This document shows positions 27,391-38,265 of a DNA stretch of 64,000 nt, piece by piece; the first letter of the stretch is position 1, and every line of letters starts with the position of its first letter. The stretch spans positions 103,509-167,508 of the forward strand of contig SJOL01003093.1 in assembly GCA_004794785.1 (NCBI GenBank), in the 5' to 3' direction. Both the position numbers and the translations under genes were made by a program. The DNA comes from Opisthorchis felineus (lineage: Eukaryota > Platyhelminthes > Trematoda > Opisthorchiida > Opisthorchiidae). A model generated the notes under the pieces. It was not told where the DNA came from and searched no databases. It saw only the letters and a program-made list of their open reading frames with translations.

Positions 27391-30300
27391 TATTCGAGTG
27401 ACATTCCATTAGTCCTTTTAGATGGATATTAAAGCCACCTCTTTGTATGCGCCACTAATCTGCTCATCATATTTAGCCGGCCAACGCACTTCGAATTTGA
27501 ATCAAGCATAGGTTAGAAAGGTCGACGAAAAACCTGGAGGAATACCAAAGAAGAAGCAGATTCCGTAAATTAATTCTATTAGGCGGTCAGCAGGTCTCCT
27601 GTCTCTTTCCGGCAGCAGGATCACTTCCATCAAGTAGCTAGGAAAGTGTGGAGGTTGATATATCGGGAAACATATTTTACGTCTTGTCCGAAGACCAGTT
27701 TGTGAGAATATGAAAACATAGAGTTCGTCACACCAACGCACTCCTCCAAACCCCCTAATGCATAGGCCGTAAGACAGGCAGTCACAATAACCAACAAGAA
27801 CTTTTACCTGACGTTTAAAGTAGGTTTTGCGTGTTAGTCGAAAGTGATCTTAACGATCGTCACTCCGTCTGCCATAAAGCCCGGCCTGAAAACCGTTGTA
27901 TTGCAAAATTGAAACGCTGCCCAACAATAAATAGATGGAGTATATGTCCAACCTATTGAAACGGGGAGTTTTTGACCGGTTCCAAAATTTACATCACAAA
28001 TATCAGATCTTGCTGTCGCATGATAACCACTATCCAAAAGCATCGAGATGATCAAATGGGTGTAGAATAACGAAAGTTTTAGAAAAGTTTGGGAAACAAG
28101 CTGTAGCACGAACGGTTATGACAATCAAACCACAACCTGTACGGTCGTGTCCAATTCAACCTGTAAAAGGCCGGAAAGCGCTTTGTAAGGAAAAAAGGGT
28201 CGGGCCAAACAAATTTTCACCCGCATGCAGCCAGCTTTTCCCAGCTGCCACGACGTGCTCAATGAATGGCCTATAGTGGCATTCCGAATTCGAGGATGGC
28301 TAGAATTCCGCTATTATGCAAACTCTCACGTAAGTCTGAAAAATTACAATTTTGGTTTCACGTCTTGGGAAAATCTCACACTTGAAACAGCGACCTAGCG
28401 AAGTGCTGTCTGCGGAAGTCTGGAGAGCTTTGGAGCACAACACATCTTAGTGCCCGCAAACGCGTCATTCAAAACGACCAAGCACAACCACAGCCACTTG
28501 GAACTGTGCAAACTGCGGGGGCATATACTTGAGCACAATCGAACTCGCCAGCCTCCAGTGTGCCCACTCTAAAACACCACAAAAGCGCCAGTGAACTGCT
28601 TGGGTAAATTGTTCCCTTTGATACTCAACATCTGCCAAAGGTAAGCCTGCTACTACACCTACTTTTACTGCTTCAAACATAGTATAATTGTGGTGCATTT
28701 CCGCTTTGCTCGCCAACTGGTTGTTTGGTTCGGTAGTGGCGCTCTTATCAGTGCATACAGTTCAGCTATTTTGGTTAGGGATTATACAAACATGTAATGA
28801 TGGCTATTCTCACTATTTATTGGACCCAAGTGCAGCAAGATATCCGGTACAGGTTGTTATTCTGTGAGTTAGAATAATTATGTAAACTTGTTTGTTACTC
28901 AATCAAATCACCTGGTGGAAACTGACAGTCATGAGACCACTGATTTCTTGCGACATCTTGAGCATGCACAGAAAAGCTGTCACTTCAGTTATCGACAAAA
29001 CTGTAGTATTATAAGAATGGTATTTCAGTATAATCAATAGATGCAACGTGTGATCAACTTTCTTCACCACCGTACATCCCAAAGTCCGCACAATGTATGA
29101 TTCGAAAAATTAGTTAACCGTTTCGAACATAGCTGTGCAGATGGTGTTGATAGCGGCGCCATATCGTGTCCAGGCGCAAATTAATGACACTACTGATCGG
29201 CCTAACGGTACAATGCTCAATTATTAACCAGAAGGTTAAAAGGACCAGTCTCCCTGGATGCCCTAGGGATGCATACTTTTGATGTTTCCCAAAATGAACG
29301 GAGCACCGCTCTACAGTGCTTTTCAATCTTTCAACATAAATTAACTCTACCTACAGCATAAAATCTTGATTGAAATACAGATCAGAAAAAATCCTAACCA
29401 GAGTACGCTTACTTAGAGTGTCAGATGTTCACCTCCATAAGCTATACTGGTTCCAAAAGAATGGAGAAATAATCTATGGATTCACAGTGAATTCACTGGG
29501 ATGCAGCACGTAGACAATCAACGACAAGGACAAAACGGTGTAAAGTGAGCTGAATCCTATGACCTGCTTGTAATTTAGTGTAGCCATGTGTTACTTGAGC
29601 CAAAGTTACGGAACACTTTTTCGCCACGAGGCTAGTACAAATAAGCCGACCCAAAGAATCCGCAACAATAAAGCGTTTTTTGTGCAGGCTTTCAAGCTCC
29701 GAACTGTTCATACGGTTGTCCATACATCAAAGGGACAAGGTGAATGGGGGCATACGCTGACGCTCATATTGTGCAAAAAAAAACCACACGGGGTAATCAA
29801 TCCTCATATTTGTGCATCCTATTTTAACCGGTCAGTAGAAAGTCCCTGTTGTCAATTTAGTGCAGTCAAATACAGTGATCCCCTTAATTGTTGCATCACC
29901 GTTAATTGCTGTTTAGCTACGGTGAGAAAAATGCTTATGCGTTAATGGTCATTACTACTAGGCCCGACAGATGGAACTAGCGTACAAAAACGTGGTTTCA
30001 TGGATTGAGCGTGGCTTGCGTGTGGCAAATCATGAGACTGATTTTGGAGCATGAACATAATTGTATGATTGCTGCAATCAATGCCGATAACACATCAAAG
30101 TATTGGTGAGATGAAGCACACCTCGGTTGTGTGGCCGTTATTTCCACTGTAAAGGCACCAATCTTCAGGTAACTATGTCGTGAGAAATTAGGTTTTCCTG
30201 TCCCTCAAAAGCAAATTGATGATCATTCAGTGCAGTTGAAGACGTCACCGGACACTGTCAAATAGTGGTAACGCTGTGAAAGATATCCAGTGAAAGGCCC

Positions 30301-30742
30301 AGAGTATGGTCGGGAAGATGGAACTAGAGGAAGTTTTTACTGCTGTTTTCCGAATGTATTCCTCAGATCGCGACCCAAAACTTTGGTGAAGATGCTAGTT
30401 GGGGTTGGCTATTCAGCATCGAACAACATTGTGATGAATGAGTACAAAGCGCATATAGCTGTGATGTCTTCAAATTACGTTTTAATGGGTGTCAACCGCG
30501 AGGAAGTCAAGGTTTGACCCCTGGAACTGGATAAATAAAAACGATGAGCATTTCAAAGCGATTGCACTCTTGCTTTCAAGTGTGACAAGCGCGCTGCTTC
30601 GGGAAATTATTGTAGTACCAGCTTCCAGTCCAGAAAGGTCAGGATGGCTGAAGAGATCTCACTACGGCGGTTGCCGTGGTTTCATAATGTCATGTTGCAT
30701 GATACCGGTAAATATCATCTGTCCTATAAAACTTGGTCGCAA
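27391..30742. other. Unassigned DNA
   Basis: No recognised gene. Open frames at 28465-28716 (minus) and 29586-29945 (plus, 119 codons) carry no motif I know. Confidence 0.4.
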
Positions 30743-30930
30743 GCTCGAGATGGCTCAGTGCTTAGAGTGCGAATCTACTGATCAGAAGGTCCGTGGTTCG
30801 AACCCAAACTCTGCATCTCGACTGCTCCTGTCTAGGCTTGGGCAACCTGGCAGTGACCTAGCCCTCGTGCCTCCTTCCGTTGGCATAGCAGCTGGACACC
30901 CAAAGGGTGCTGCAACTGAACAATTTTTTA
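30743..30930 (+). mobile_element. tRNA-derived SINE copy
   Basis: The head has a pol III A-box-like tggctcagtgcttagag and a clear B box ggttcgaaccc at about 30796-30806. The family body follows (gtctaggcttgggcaacctgg, ccctcgtgcctcc), then the 3' signature aagggtgctgcaactgaac and a T-rich end. Full length for this family (about 190 bp) and moderately diverged. No target-site duplication found. Confidence 0.85.
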
Positions 30931-31934
30931 AATTATTTTTTAGACTGAACGGATGAAACACGAGCACCGACCAGTTGTCGAGGCCAGGGGAGGCGAATCT
31001 CAATGGTCACATGGTCACCGACCAACCAGGACGCAGAAAAACAGACCAACTAGTAGAAGCGCCCGACCGGACACACAGTTGTGATCGAAGGTCAGTCCCG
31101 CCTAGCATATGTATTAACAAACGCACCATAACTTAACGCACAATCACTGACGCGCCGTTGGGCGGCGTTCCGCCCCCTAACAACGCACTGACGATGTAAC
31201 GTCGATTGGTGGTTGAGCGTTTGCAGTCAAACTGCCCGGCTCAGCAAACAAAGCAAAGGCGAGATAGACAGCTAAAAACGGGATAGAAATAATTTTGTTA
31301 CAGTCACTTCTCGGTTTTTTCTTCATCTGTAAACTTCTCGAAGGTTTTCGGAAGCAAAGTTTTAAAGTCCGGGGGTATAATTAGGGGCACCGCGCTGACA
31401 AAACAGGACCGCTTCAAAAAACGTATGAATTTGTCCGCACAGTTTGATAACGGGATTTCTTGTGAAGGGTAAATGAGCTCTTCGCCAGTTTGCTGTGTGC
31501 AAGCATTGCCACATTGATAGCCACGATTAATTGAGTTCCAGCTAGTATGGAGCATTCGACCATTGGAAGAACTGATGTTCAGTGATGCCTAAAGCAATTA
31601 TGGCAGTCGACCACGAGCGAATGACTTCTTGCGACTGATATATGGTTAGAAAAGTATGACTGTCACATAGAACAGGTCTGCTGAAGCTCACAGCCCGGTC
31701 GTGTCATTTAAGCTGACGGTCAGTGTCGTAAACTTATATATTTAAAGGATGAGTTTCGCCGCGGCCAGACAATACGGAGAGCGAAATTCCTTTCCAGAAG
31801 GATTAACATATCTAAACACCCTCGTGTCAAAGTCGACCAGAATGTGATAATATGAGCGCCAGCACGTACACCTTGCAGTAAAAATTTTGCGTTTCACAAA
31901 GCCAATACTTCTCAAACGAACGGAAGCAGAAAAA
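30931..31934. other. Intergenic DNA downstream of NDOR1
   Basis: Nothing supportable. This is the region beyond the inferred 3' end of the NDOR1 transcript. Confidence 0.4.
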
Positions 31935-31957
31935 AAAAGTACAAAGAAATGCTCAGT

Positions 31958-31963
31958 TTTATT
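31958..31963 (-). terminator. NDOR1: AATAAA polyadenylation signal of NDOR1
   Basis: AATAAA on the minus strand starts 93 nt after the TAG stop at 32058-32056. A T-rich run (minus strand) about 20-30 nt further on fits a downstream element. This would give a short 3' UTR of roughly 120 nt. Confidence 0.65.
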
Positions 31964-32055
31964 CTACAGCCATTCAACGGAAGGAAAGGTACAAGCATTT
32001 TTAAGGTCTAGATATGTACAGAAAGATCACACAGGGAAGTAAATGCAGCGAAATG

Positions 32056-33273
32056 CTAAGACCAGGCTTCCACTTGCAGGCGACCCATGGCCTCGAGATG
32101 AGTAATAAATGCTTCGGCCTCGTGAGCCGTTAAGTTACCACCCTTCTCGCATGCATTCATGAGTGCCTCGCGAACCTCAGCGGGCATTGCTTTGGCGTTG
32201 CCCGCAACAAACACACATGACTGTGGATGAGACAACGTAGACCATACCAGAGTGGCGTGCTCGCGGATTTTGTGCTGTACATAGACACGACTACCGGCGG
32301 CCTTCAAATCATCGTGAACACGAACTGGGACTGGATCCCGGGAGAACGCTGGTATGAGTTTTAGTGTACCTTCAGCCTCTAGACGTGACCACTCGTCGGC
32401 AAAATAGAAATCCTTGTTTGAATATCGGCAACCAAAAAAGAGGACATTACTTCCCAGTCCAGGAAGTAGTCGATGTTGATGCCAAATAAGGCTGCGGAAG
32501 GGCGCTACTCCAGTGCCTGGAGCGATCAGAAGAAGAGGACTGGGTGGCCGTTGTAATGCTGAGATGAAGTTGAACCCACCGGCCACATTAGAAGCAATCC
32601 AGCCAGGTAGACGGTCACCTACTGATAAACTGGACAAAAAGGCTGAGGCAAGACCCTGACGTGCCGTTGACATACGAGTTTGATAAGTTACCACAGCAAC
32701 AAGCAGTTCAATGTCTGGGGGTGCGGATGCGATGGAGTAAGGCCGAGCACGCATGGGGCCAGGCAGTATGTCGAACCATCGGACTGGTGATAGTAGGGAT
32801 GACGTAGTGGGAAAGTCTGCCAAAACTTCCACAAGACGACGTCGAGGACGACTCACGTAGTCATGTAAATCCTCCACAAATTCCGGTGAAGAAATTGATC
32901 CCAATTCGGATAGGCGCTCAAATTCCATATTCAAACGATCGGGGTCTTGAACACGATATGAATTTGTGGGTTCCCATAGTACTTGGTAGGCAACCGCAGC
33001 TAAATTGGCAAAGAATGTGGCCGTTGGAATGACAGTCAAATCAAAATAATATGTAGCCAACCAAGCAGCTGAAAGACCTCGAAAATCCCCTTCCCTTTGT
33101 TTGAGCAATGGTGCCGACAGGGGAAAGTTGGTATCACGTTCACTGATACACAACCGTTGACATGGATCGGCTCCAGTGACTTGAAATAATAGGTTGATAT
33201 CCCGTGAGCTGTTTCGCGGTTGAACAAAAAGTACGTCGCCAGGCTGAAATTGTGATTGTTGTTCGGTCTCTAG
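32056..33273 (-). CDS. NDOR1: NDOR1 exon 2: FAD and NADPH domains of diflavin oxidoreductase 1
   Basis: Second and last coding exon, 405 codons plus TAG at 32058-32056. It encodes the ferredoxin-NADP reductase part of NDOR1 (yeast Tah18). The enzyme passes electrons from NADPH through FAD and FMN to the iron-sulfur protein anamorsin (CIAPIN1/Dre2) in the cytosol. Motifs, numbered in the joined 723-residue protein: RPYSIASAP at about 495-503 (FAD binding), PGTGVAPFRS at about 570-579 (NADPH binding), VFFG-type CRYSNKDFYF near 600, VAGNAKAMP at about 674-682, and a C-terminal EAWS with the aromatic residue expected near the nicotinamide. The 5' end is placed at 33273 because a pyrimidine-rich tract ending CTCAG precedes CTAGAGACC. 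The open frame runs 19 codons into the intron, but those residues are not family-like. Joining in phase 0 restores the known order HFQDTRLISL, then FQPGDVLFVQP. No disabling change is visible. Confidence 0.93.
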   Translation of the reverse strand, partial: LETEQQSQFQPGDVLFVQPRNSSRDINLLFQVTGADPCQRLCISERDTNFPLSAPLLKQREGDFRGLSAAWLATYYFDLTVIPTATFFANLAAVAYQVLWEPTNSYRVQDPDRLNMEFERLSELGSISSPEFVEDLHDYVSRPRRRLVEVLADFPTTSSLLSPVRWFDILPGPMRARPYSIASAPPDIELLVAVVTYQTRMSTARQGLASAFLSSLSVGDRLPGWIASNVAGGFNFISALQRPPSPLLLIAPGTGVAPFRSLIWHQHRLLPGLGSNVLFFGCRYSNKDFYFADEWSRLEAEGTLKLIPAFSRDPVPVRVHDDLKAAGSRVYVQHKIREHATLVWSTLSHPQSCVFVAGNAKAMPAEVREALMNACEKGGNLTAHEAEAFITHLEAMGRLQVEAWS

Positions 33274-35650
33274 CTGAGGAAGAAAGGTAAAAATGATTAT
33301 CGGGTTTACGCAAAAGCGAATAGCATTCATTTCAACCTGTACGCTGGGCGAAGGTAAAATCCTGACCGGTAGTTTAGCATAGACACTTTTTCTTTCCCTA
33401 ACTATGATATGACCCGTAGGAAGTGCGAGCTAAACGCTTGCAAGTATGCCTAGACTGGATGATTAGACAAGATGAGCCGAAAAGCCACGATCCAAAGACC
33501 TCTCGGACAACTGCTCTCACCCCAACCCTTGAGCCACTTGTCCCAGTCCGCAGAGTTGTCAGTTAGCCGGTAAATAGTTAAATGGACCAGCAAAAAATCA
33601 ACCACATGAGGCATTCCCGTCCTTACTGGGGCTCATCAGTTATCAGACGGATAATATCTTAGCTGGCAATTTCAGGCTGTCGATCAGGGATCACACGCCA
33701 GCTAACAGGCTTGCATAGCTGGGGAAATGTGAATCAGATGTGAAACTTGGTTTGACCAGCTTTTTAATTCTTCAGACAGTCTGACTGCTAGTAACTTGTC
33801 AGACAGTGTCATAGGGATGGTCATCCATTCTCCATCGTGACTATTCGCCGGTGGACACAGTGCATGAAAAAAGTCCATTACTTGTTGGGTCAAGTTTCAC
33901 ACTCAATTGTTAGCTGAGTAAAAAAACATACAGCATACTACAGCCGTTGGAATGCTGTCATTTTTATTTCAATCAGAGATTATGACAGAGGTTGTTAACA
34001 CTGTTATTCATTGTTATTCACTCATTTCCAAACAATCATCAAAAGTACGTCCATCAAAAGTCAACCAAAACAGCTGAAGAAACTACAATTAAGTTAGGCC
34101 GACCCTCATTGCGAAAAAAGAGTTGCGCGAAAGTGTTGACGTTAGCTCATCGACGGCACCTGCAAAAGATGGGTTTAGTTAAGTACCAATGTTTACCATT
34201 TTTACCGATAAACTCAAACTTCGTAGGCCTTCAACCTTGTAATCTGTTTATAAGATTGCTTAGTTGACAAGACCTTGTCGGAAGATGTTGCTTATTCTGA
34301 ATTCAGATGTGAATACTTAAAGAACTAAAGCATGTGGAACATTTATACGACCTGATTCGATTACAGTTACGCTGTGTTTAGTTAAGTGGTTTTATGCAAA
34401 GCTGATTCTCAAGACTTAAGATGTATGATTTGCTGTTTGGCTATGATCAGTACTATCTGGCGTGGAAACGGTCAATATCGAGCAGGTCTTCTGATCTCGC
34501 AAAAGGCTTGTAACAATCCCCAGAGCCATACAAACCCTCCACCGAACATACTCAAAACGACCGTTTAATGGTCCAGTGCAAGGGTCACGCACACCACGTA
34601 GTCTAATCAACAAGAAACACGCGGACCCTCGAATTGCACACATTCATGTTTTATCAACAGTGGAATAACCGAGGAAAGCAGCAGATATATCTGTGGCAAA
34701 ACCACAATAATAAGATCGCGCTAATCTCAAAATACAGTAGAAAACCTGCAAGTAGGGCTGACGGAATTACGTAAAAACGATCACTTCATCTAACAAGATT
34801 CTCTTTTCCATTGTAGCCTACCATTTGGACTGTCGCGCTCTTTGCTGAGCCAGCATGTATGTCGGATTATCATGCTATTAATCCTACTTCGGTATACATT
34901 CCATCAAGACCGTTTGCCTTTTTAATTGCATGCTACCTGATCTACAGGTACACAACCTAAAAACGTCAAAATTCAGGGTTATAACAAGCGAACCACATGT
35001 CGATACAAAGACCACGTTATTTCATCAGCCTTAGAGAAGGAACAGAGTACCTGTTGAATTGGAGGCTAATTTGCTCTGGCCGTCGTTATCAAAATGGTTC
35101 TAACCCATTTCAGAAGGGTCATGACGAGAATTTGGTTGGACCGACAAAAACGGTGGCTGCAAACTAGCGGTCAGTGTAGGGAGGCATGCAGTGCGCTCTG
35201 TACCAATCGTAGTTACATCGGACACCTAGGATTGAGCAAAAGAACGCCAACATCCAGCGCTATACAGAACCACCGTGACCGTATGCGCATTCATTTTACT
35301 TCCAACTCTCCTATTCCACAGAGTAGCTCTGAGTGCATTGCCCGTTGGTGCTGAACTTCCAATTCGGATTTGACGGACTATGGAAGCTGATAGCGACAAA
35401 CAGAATAAACACATACCACGAGTTACACCAAGAGCTAAACAAAACAACAAAAACAGACCCAAATAAGGGATCTCTCAGTTCGACCTCGTGAAATCATCAG
35501 AAATAAAGCAATGAAAGCCAAATACAACAAGGACAAAATACCTACAGAAAACTTCCAAAACAGTAAATTTATCCAAGTGCTGCAAGGCCGGTTTCGTCAG
35601 CATAAACTAGAAATCAAGATGGAAAAAATTTGGAACCGATTGAGAAGTCA

Positions 35651-35804
35651 TCGTTTCAGAAGGGCTTGGTAAACAATCGGTAGTTTCTAACTGGGCAACG
35701 TTTCGCTTTTGACATAAAAGCTTGGCCTGATGAAGTTTTGTGTCAAAAGCGAAACCATGCTCATTTAAAAACTACCGATTGTTTACCAAGCCCTTCTGAA
35801 ACGA
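35651..35804. repeat. Foldback (inverted) repeat with ~70-bp arms
   Basis: The left arm 35651-35721 and right arm 35733-35804 are near-perfect reverse complements at their outer ends (tcgtttcagaagggcttgg and onward for about 37 bp) and again near the loop (tttcgcttttgaca). The spacer is only about 11 nt. The right half contains CTGATGA followed by GCGAAAC. This resembles hammerhead boxes, but stem II mismatches at its base and no stem III or GTC follows. It could be a foldback or MITE-like element, or a remnant of a Penelope-like terminal repeat. The class is not determined. Confidence 0.75.
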
Positions 35805-36334
35805 TAGAAATCAATATCTCCAAGACCAATTTCCACATAGACAAGCGGAGATATGTCAGCACACGTCTGTATCAACCCCACTCACTAATGACACGAAACC
35901 TAATAGGCACCCTGCAAATGGAAGCGGCCACCTACTTCGTGGGAATTGCTAGTCTTGTTAATGTTCGCTGAAGGTTGGAAATGAACTACTTTGCGGTGCT
36001 TAAAGCTGAACTAGATTTGTCTAAAACTTACATAAATTCCGCGAGTTACGAAAATCTCAAAACCAATTAGGGGGAGGGGTTGGAGGCAACCGTTATAAAA
36101 ACTAGACTGATATAAACAGACCAGGGTTTTCAAAGAACACCAGAACTACAGAGAAAAGATTGTTCTAAAGTTGATTAAATACTGCTATGTTGACGGCAAT
36201 ATATTCGAAAACGGGAAGTCTATGTAAAGAAAGTATACTGCATACTGGGCTCACAATTACCTAATAGGGTTGGTAAATGTATAAAAAAATGCTGGTCGAT
36301 GCATAGAAAAAGCGGGAATCAAACCTAGATACTA

Positions 36335-36547
36335 TAAGTCAGTGGTTGGAGGGGAGATAGCTTATTGGTTAGAGCGCGAAGTTACTGACCGGAAGGTCCG
36401 TGGTTCGAACCCGACCTCTGCCTCTCGACTTTCCCTGTCTAGGCTTGGGTAACCTGGCAGTATCCCAGCCCTCGTGCTTCCTTCTGGTAGCATGACAGTT
36501 AGGCACCGAAAAGGTGCTACAGCTGAGCGATTTTTAAGTCAGTGGTT
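36335..36547 (+). mobile_element. Young tRNA-derived SINE with 13-bp target-site duplication
   Basis: The insertion 36348-36534 (187 bp) is flanked by perfect direct repeats taagtcagtggtt at 36335-36347 and 36535-36547. The head contains A-box-like attggttagagcgcg and B box ggttcgaaccc. The body has gtctaggcttgggtaacctgg and ccctcgtgcttcc, and the 3' end gtgctacagctgagcgattttt. Perfect TSDs show insertion by target-primed retrotransposition, and the copy is little decayed. It lies in the NDOR1 intron in antisense orientation. Confidence 0.93.
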
Positions 36548-36824
36548 CTCAACTCTATTCTTTACCTGCATCTCTTAAAACAAATCCAGTGGCCTTCATA
36601 CCTCTAAATACCGTCACGGATAATTGACAGATTTTGTCACAGGCATCATCAATCCATCATCAGAACAAAGGGTTTTCATCTAAACTTTCCTTTTTTTGTA
36701 TATAGTGGAGTTCACTTGTATTTAGCACGGATAAAACTCCTTTACATTCTGATATTGTGTTGTTTTTCTATTTTCACACACAGTAGTCCTTGCCAGATGT
36801 CCGGAGTTCAAACTCCGGCATAGT

Positions 36825-36890
36825 CAAGGATATTCAATGCTGATGAGCTTTAATAAGAGCGAAACTCGAGTCCAATACTTTCCCCCTTTG
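36825..36890 (+). ncRNA. Candidate hammerhead ribozyme (plus strand, inside NDOR1 intron)
   Basis: CTGATGA at 36840-36846, stem II GCTTT/AGAGC with loop AATA, GAAA at 36861-36864, then a two-pair stem III (AC/GT with loop TCGA) and the cleavage site GTC ending at 36872. All invariant core positions are present. Stem I is imperfect: G-C and T-A next to the core, an internal loop, then CAAGG (36825-36829) against CCTTTG (36885-36890). This is a different repeat from the minus-strand family. Just upstream is an unrelated small hairpin, ccggagtt/aactccgg. Confidence 0.55.
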
Positions 36891-36979
36891 GTGTGGACTC
36901 ATCGGAAAAATTGCAGCAGGACAGAAGGACTAGAGTGATGTGGGCCTGAATCCGCCAGAACACGCAACCAGCTGCAAAT

Positions 36980-37044
36980 TATATATATATATATANNNNN
37001 NNNNNNNNNNNNNNNNNNNNNNNNNNNNNNNNNNNNNNNNNNNN

Positions 37045-37083
<39 letters not shown>
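36980..37083. repeat. (TA)n microsatellite with internal assembly gap
   Basis: Alternating TA on both sides of a run of 49 N at 36996-37044. The true length is unknown. It abuts the truncated 5' end of the Gypsy fragment. Confidence 0.97.
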
Positions 37084-37086
<3 letters not shown>

Positions 37087-37498
37087 TTCCACCGGAGGTC
37101 CACGTATGGTACCTCTCTTCCGACTTGGTTATCGACTCCGGGCCCCGTTCTGTTAAAAAGGATGACACGTTCTTCCAAAGACGATCCGTTAGTGGTAGAG
37201 GTGGAACTTGTTAACTGCAACCCGCAGTATGCCTGCGTTCGTTTCCCGAACGGAAAGGAAAACTGTTTCTCTTAGACATCTGGCACCCAAAGCACAAAAT
37301 ATTTCCGATGTCTATTTAACCGAATCAATCGAAGGTGTAGCGGCTCCTCAAGACGAGACTCAATCACATTCGATTGATCCTCCTGGAGGCGAAACGGCAC
37401 CACCAGAACAATCCAGTGAAATTCCAGAGAATGTCCTACAGTACATCACAGACCAACAACGTATTCGACCATATGATCTTCGAAACCGCGAAGCCTAA
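37084..37498 (+). mobile_element. Ty3/Gypsy-type integrase C-terminal tail
   Basis: From about 37100 the frame gives GTSLPTWLSTPGPVLLKRM, then DPLVVEVELV and YACVRFPNGKE. After a frameshift near 37250-37265 (A-rich run) the other frame gives VSLRHLAPK and runs to a TAA at 37496-37498 with ending YDLRNREA. This order is typical of the end of Ty3/Gypsy pol in animals. A purine tract ggtggggaagaa at 37527-37538 is followed by TGTTATATA at 37539, a good match to a polypurine tract and the start of a 3' LTR. The distal LTR end is not identified. The element is 5'-truncated at the TA repeat and not functional. Confidence 0.8.
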
Positions 37499-38265
37499 TC
37501 TATATTCTCCTGACAATAACCCTTCCGGTGGGGAAGAATGTTATATACTAATGTTGTGTTAAACTGTTTACTTGCTATTCATTAAACTAACTTTTCCTAA
37601 TGTTTTAGCTGATGCACTGAAATTGTTAGAAGATTAAAGCCAATCATTCGGGAATCCTCGTTCTCTATTTCTGGCTCAATTATTCAAGTGCACAACATTC
37701 CCTTCTAAAGAGCACTCTTCAATGACAAAGTTCCTTCCAAAGAAGACAACTTTCAGTACGCTGAAGTGGTATCCCCAGGGTTGGAAAACTGTAGTCTATA
37801 GATGACAGGAACTGCGGCGAAGCGATCACTGCATTCATGAAACTGGGAGGCGAGATTACCAAACGAGATGCGTATGTAACTAAATTACTCCTTATTGGAA
37901 GCTGCTTTATGGTACAATCGCACCTTGACTGTTCGCGACCAATTTCACTGGCAGGACGGGTTACACCGTGTACAACAACAGCGGTTGAGACAAATACACT
38001 CCCATGAAACAACATGGATATACCACACCATCCACAGCACCAACGGAACCCACTCGCCTAACACAAGAGCTGACCGCACAAAAAGAACAGACGAAAAGAT
38101 AGAGGAACTTGGCTACTGTCCTCTTCCGTTTTGTCATTTTTTAACACCGAGGAACCCCCCACCCCACCCCAAGTAGACTGGCGTACGACAGTAAAGCACT
38201 GGTGTTCAATATTAGTATTGTTTTCAATGAGTGAAAATGAGAAAACATGTTACATTATCACTTAC

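Larger units (their letters stand above)
33274..38265 (-). other. NDOR1: NDOR1 intron, 4,992 bp, filled with mobile elements
   Basis: Bounded by GAG|GTAAGT at the donor (38265) and TTCCTCAG| at the acceptor (33274), phase 0. Inside are a foldback repeat (35651-35804), a SINE with perfect TSD (36348-36534), a plus-strand hammerhead candidate, a TA microsatellite with an assembly gap, and a Gypsy integrase tail. All of the oriented mobile elements read on the plus strand, antisense to the gene. Between 33.3 and 35.6 kb I see nothing else I can name. Confidence 0.85.

Noticed and set aside
30743..30810. Possible functional tRNA gene (good A and B boxes)
   Set aside because: The arms do not fold into a complete cloverleaf with acceptor stem, and the sequence continues into the SINE body shared by other copies.
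33598..33655. Minus-strand CTGATGAGCCCC resembling the ribozyme repeat
   Set aside because: The first box and the start of stem II match, but the GAAA box and GTC are displaced or mutated, and no stem I partner is found. At most a decayed family fragment.
36899..37220. Minus-strand open frames spanning the N gap
   Set aside because: They consist of TA-repeat translation (Ile-Tyr) and undefined residues, and run antisense to the Gypsy integrase tail.
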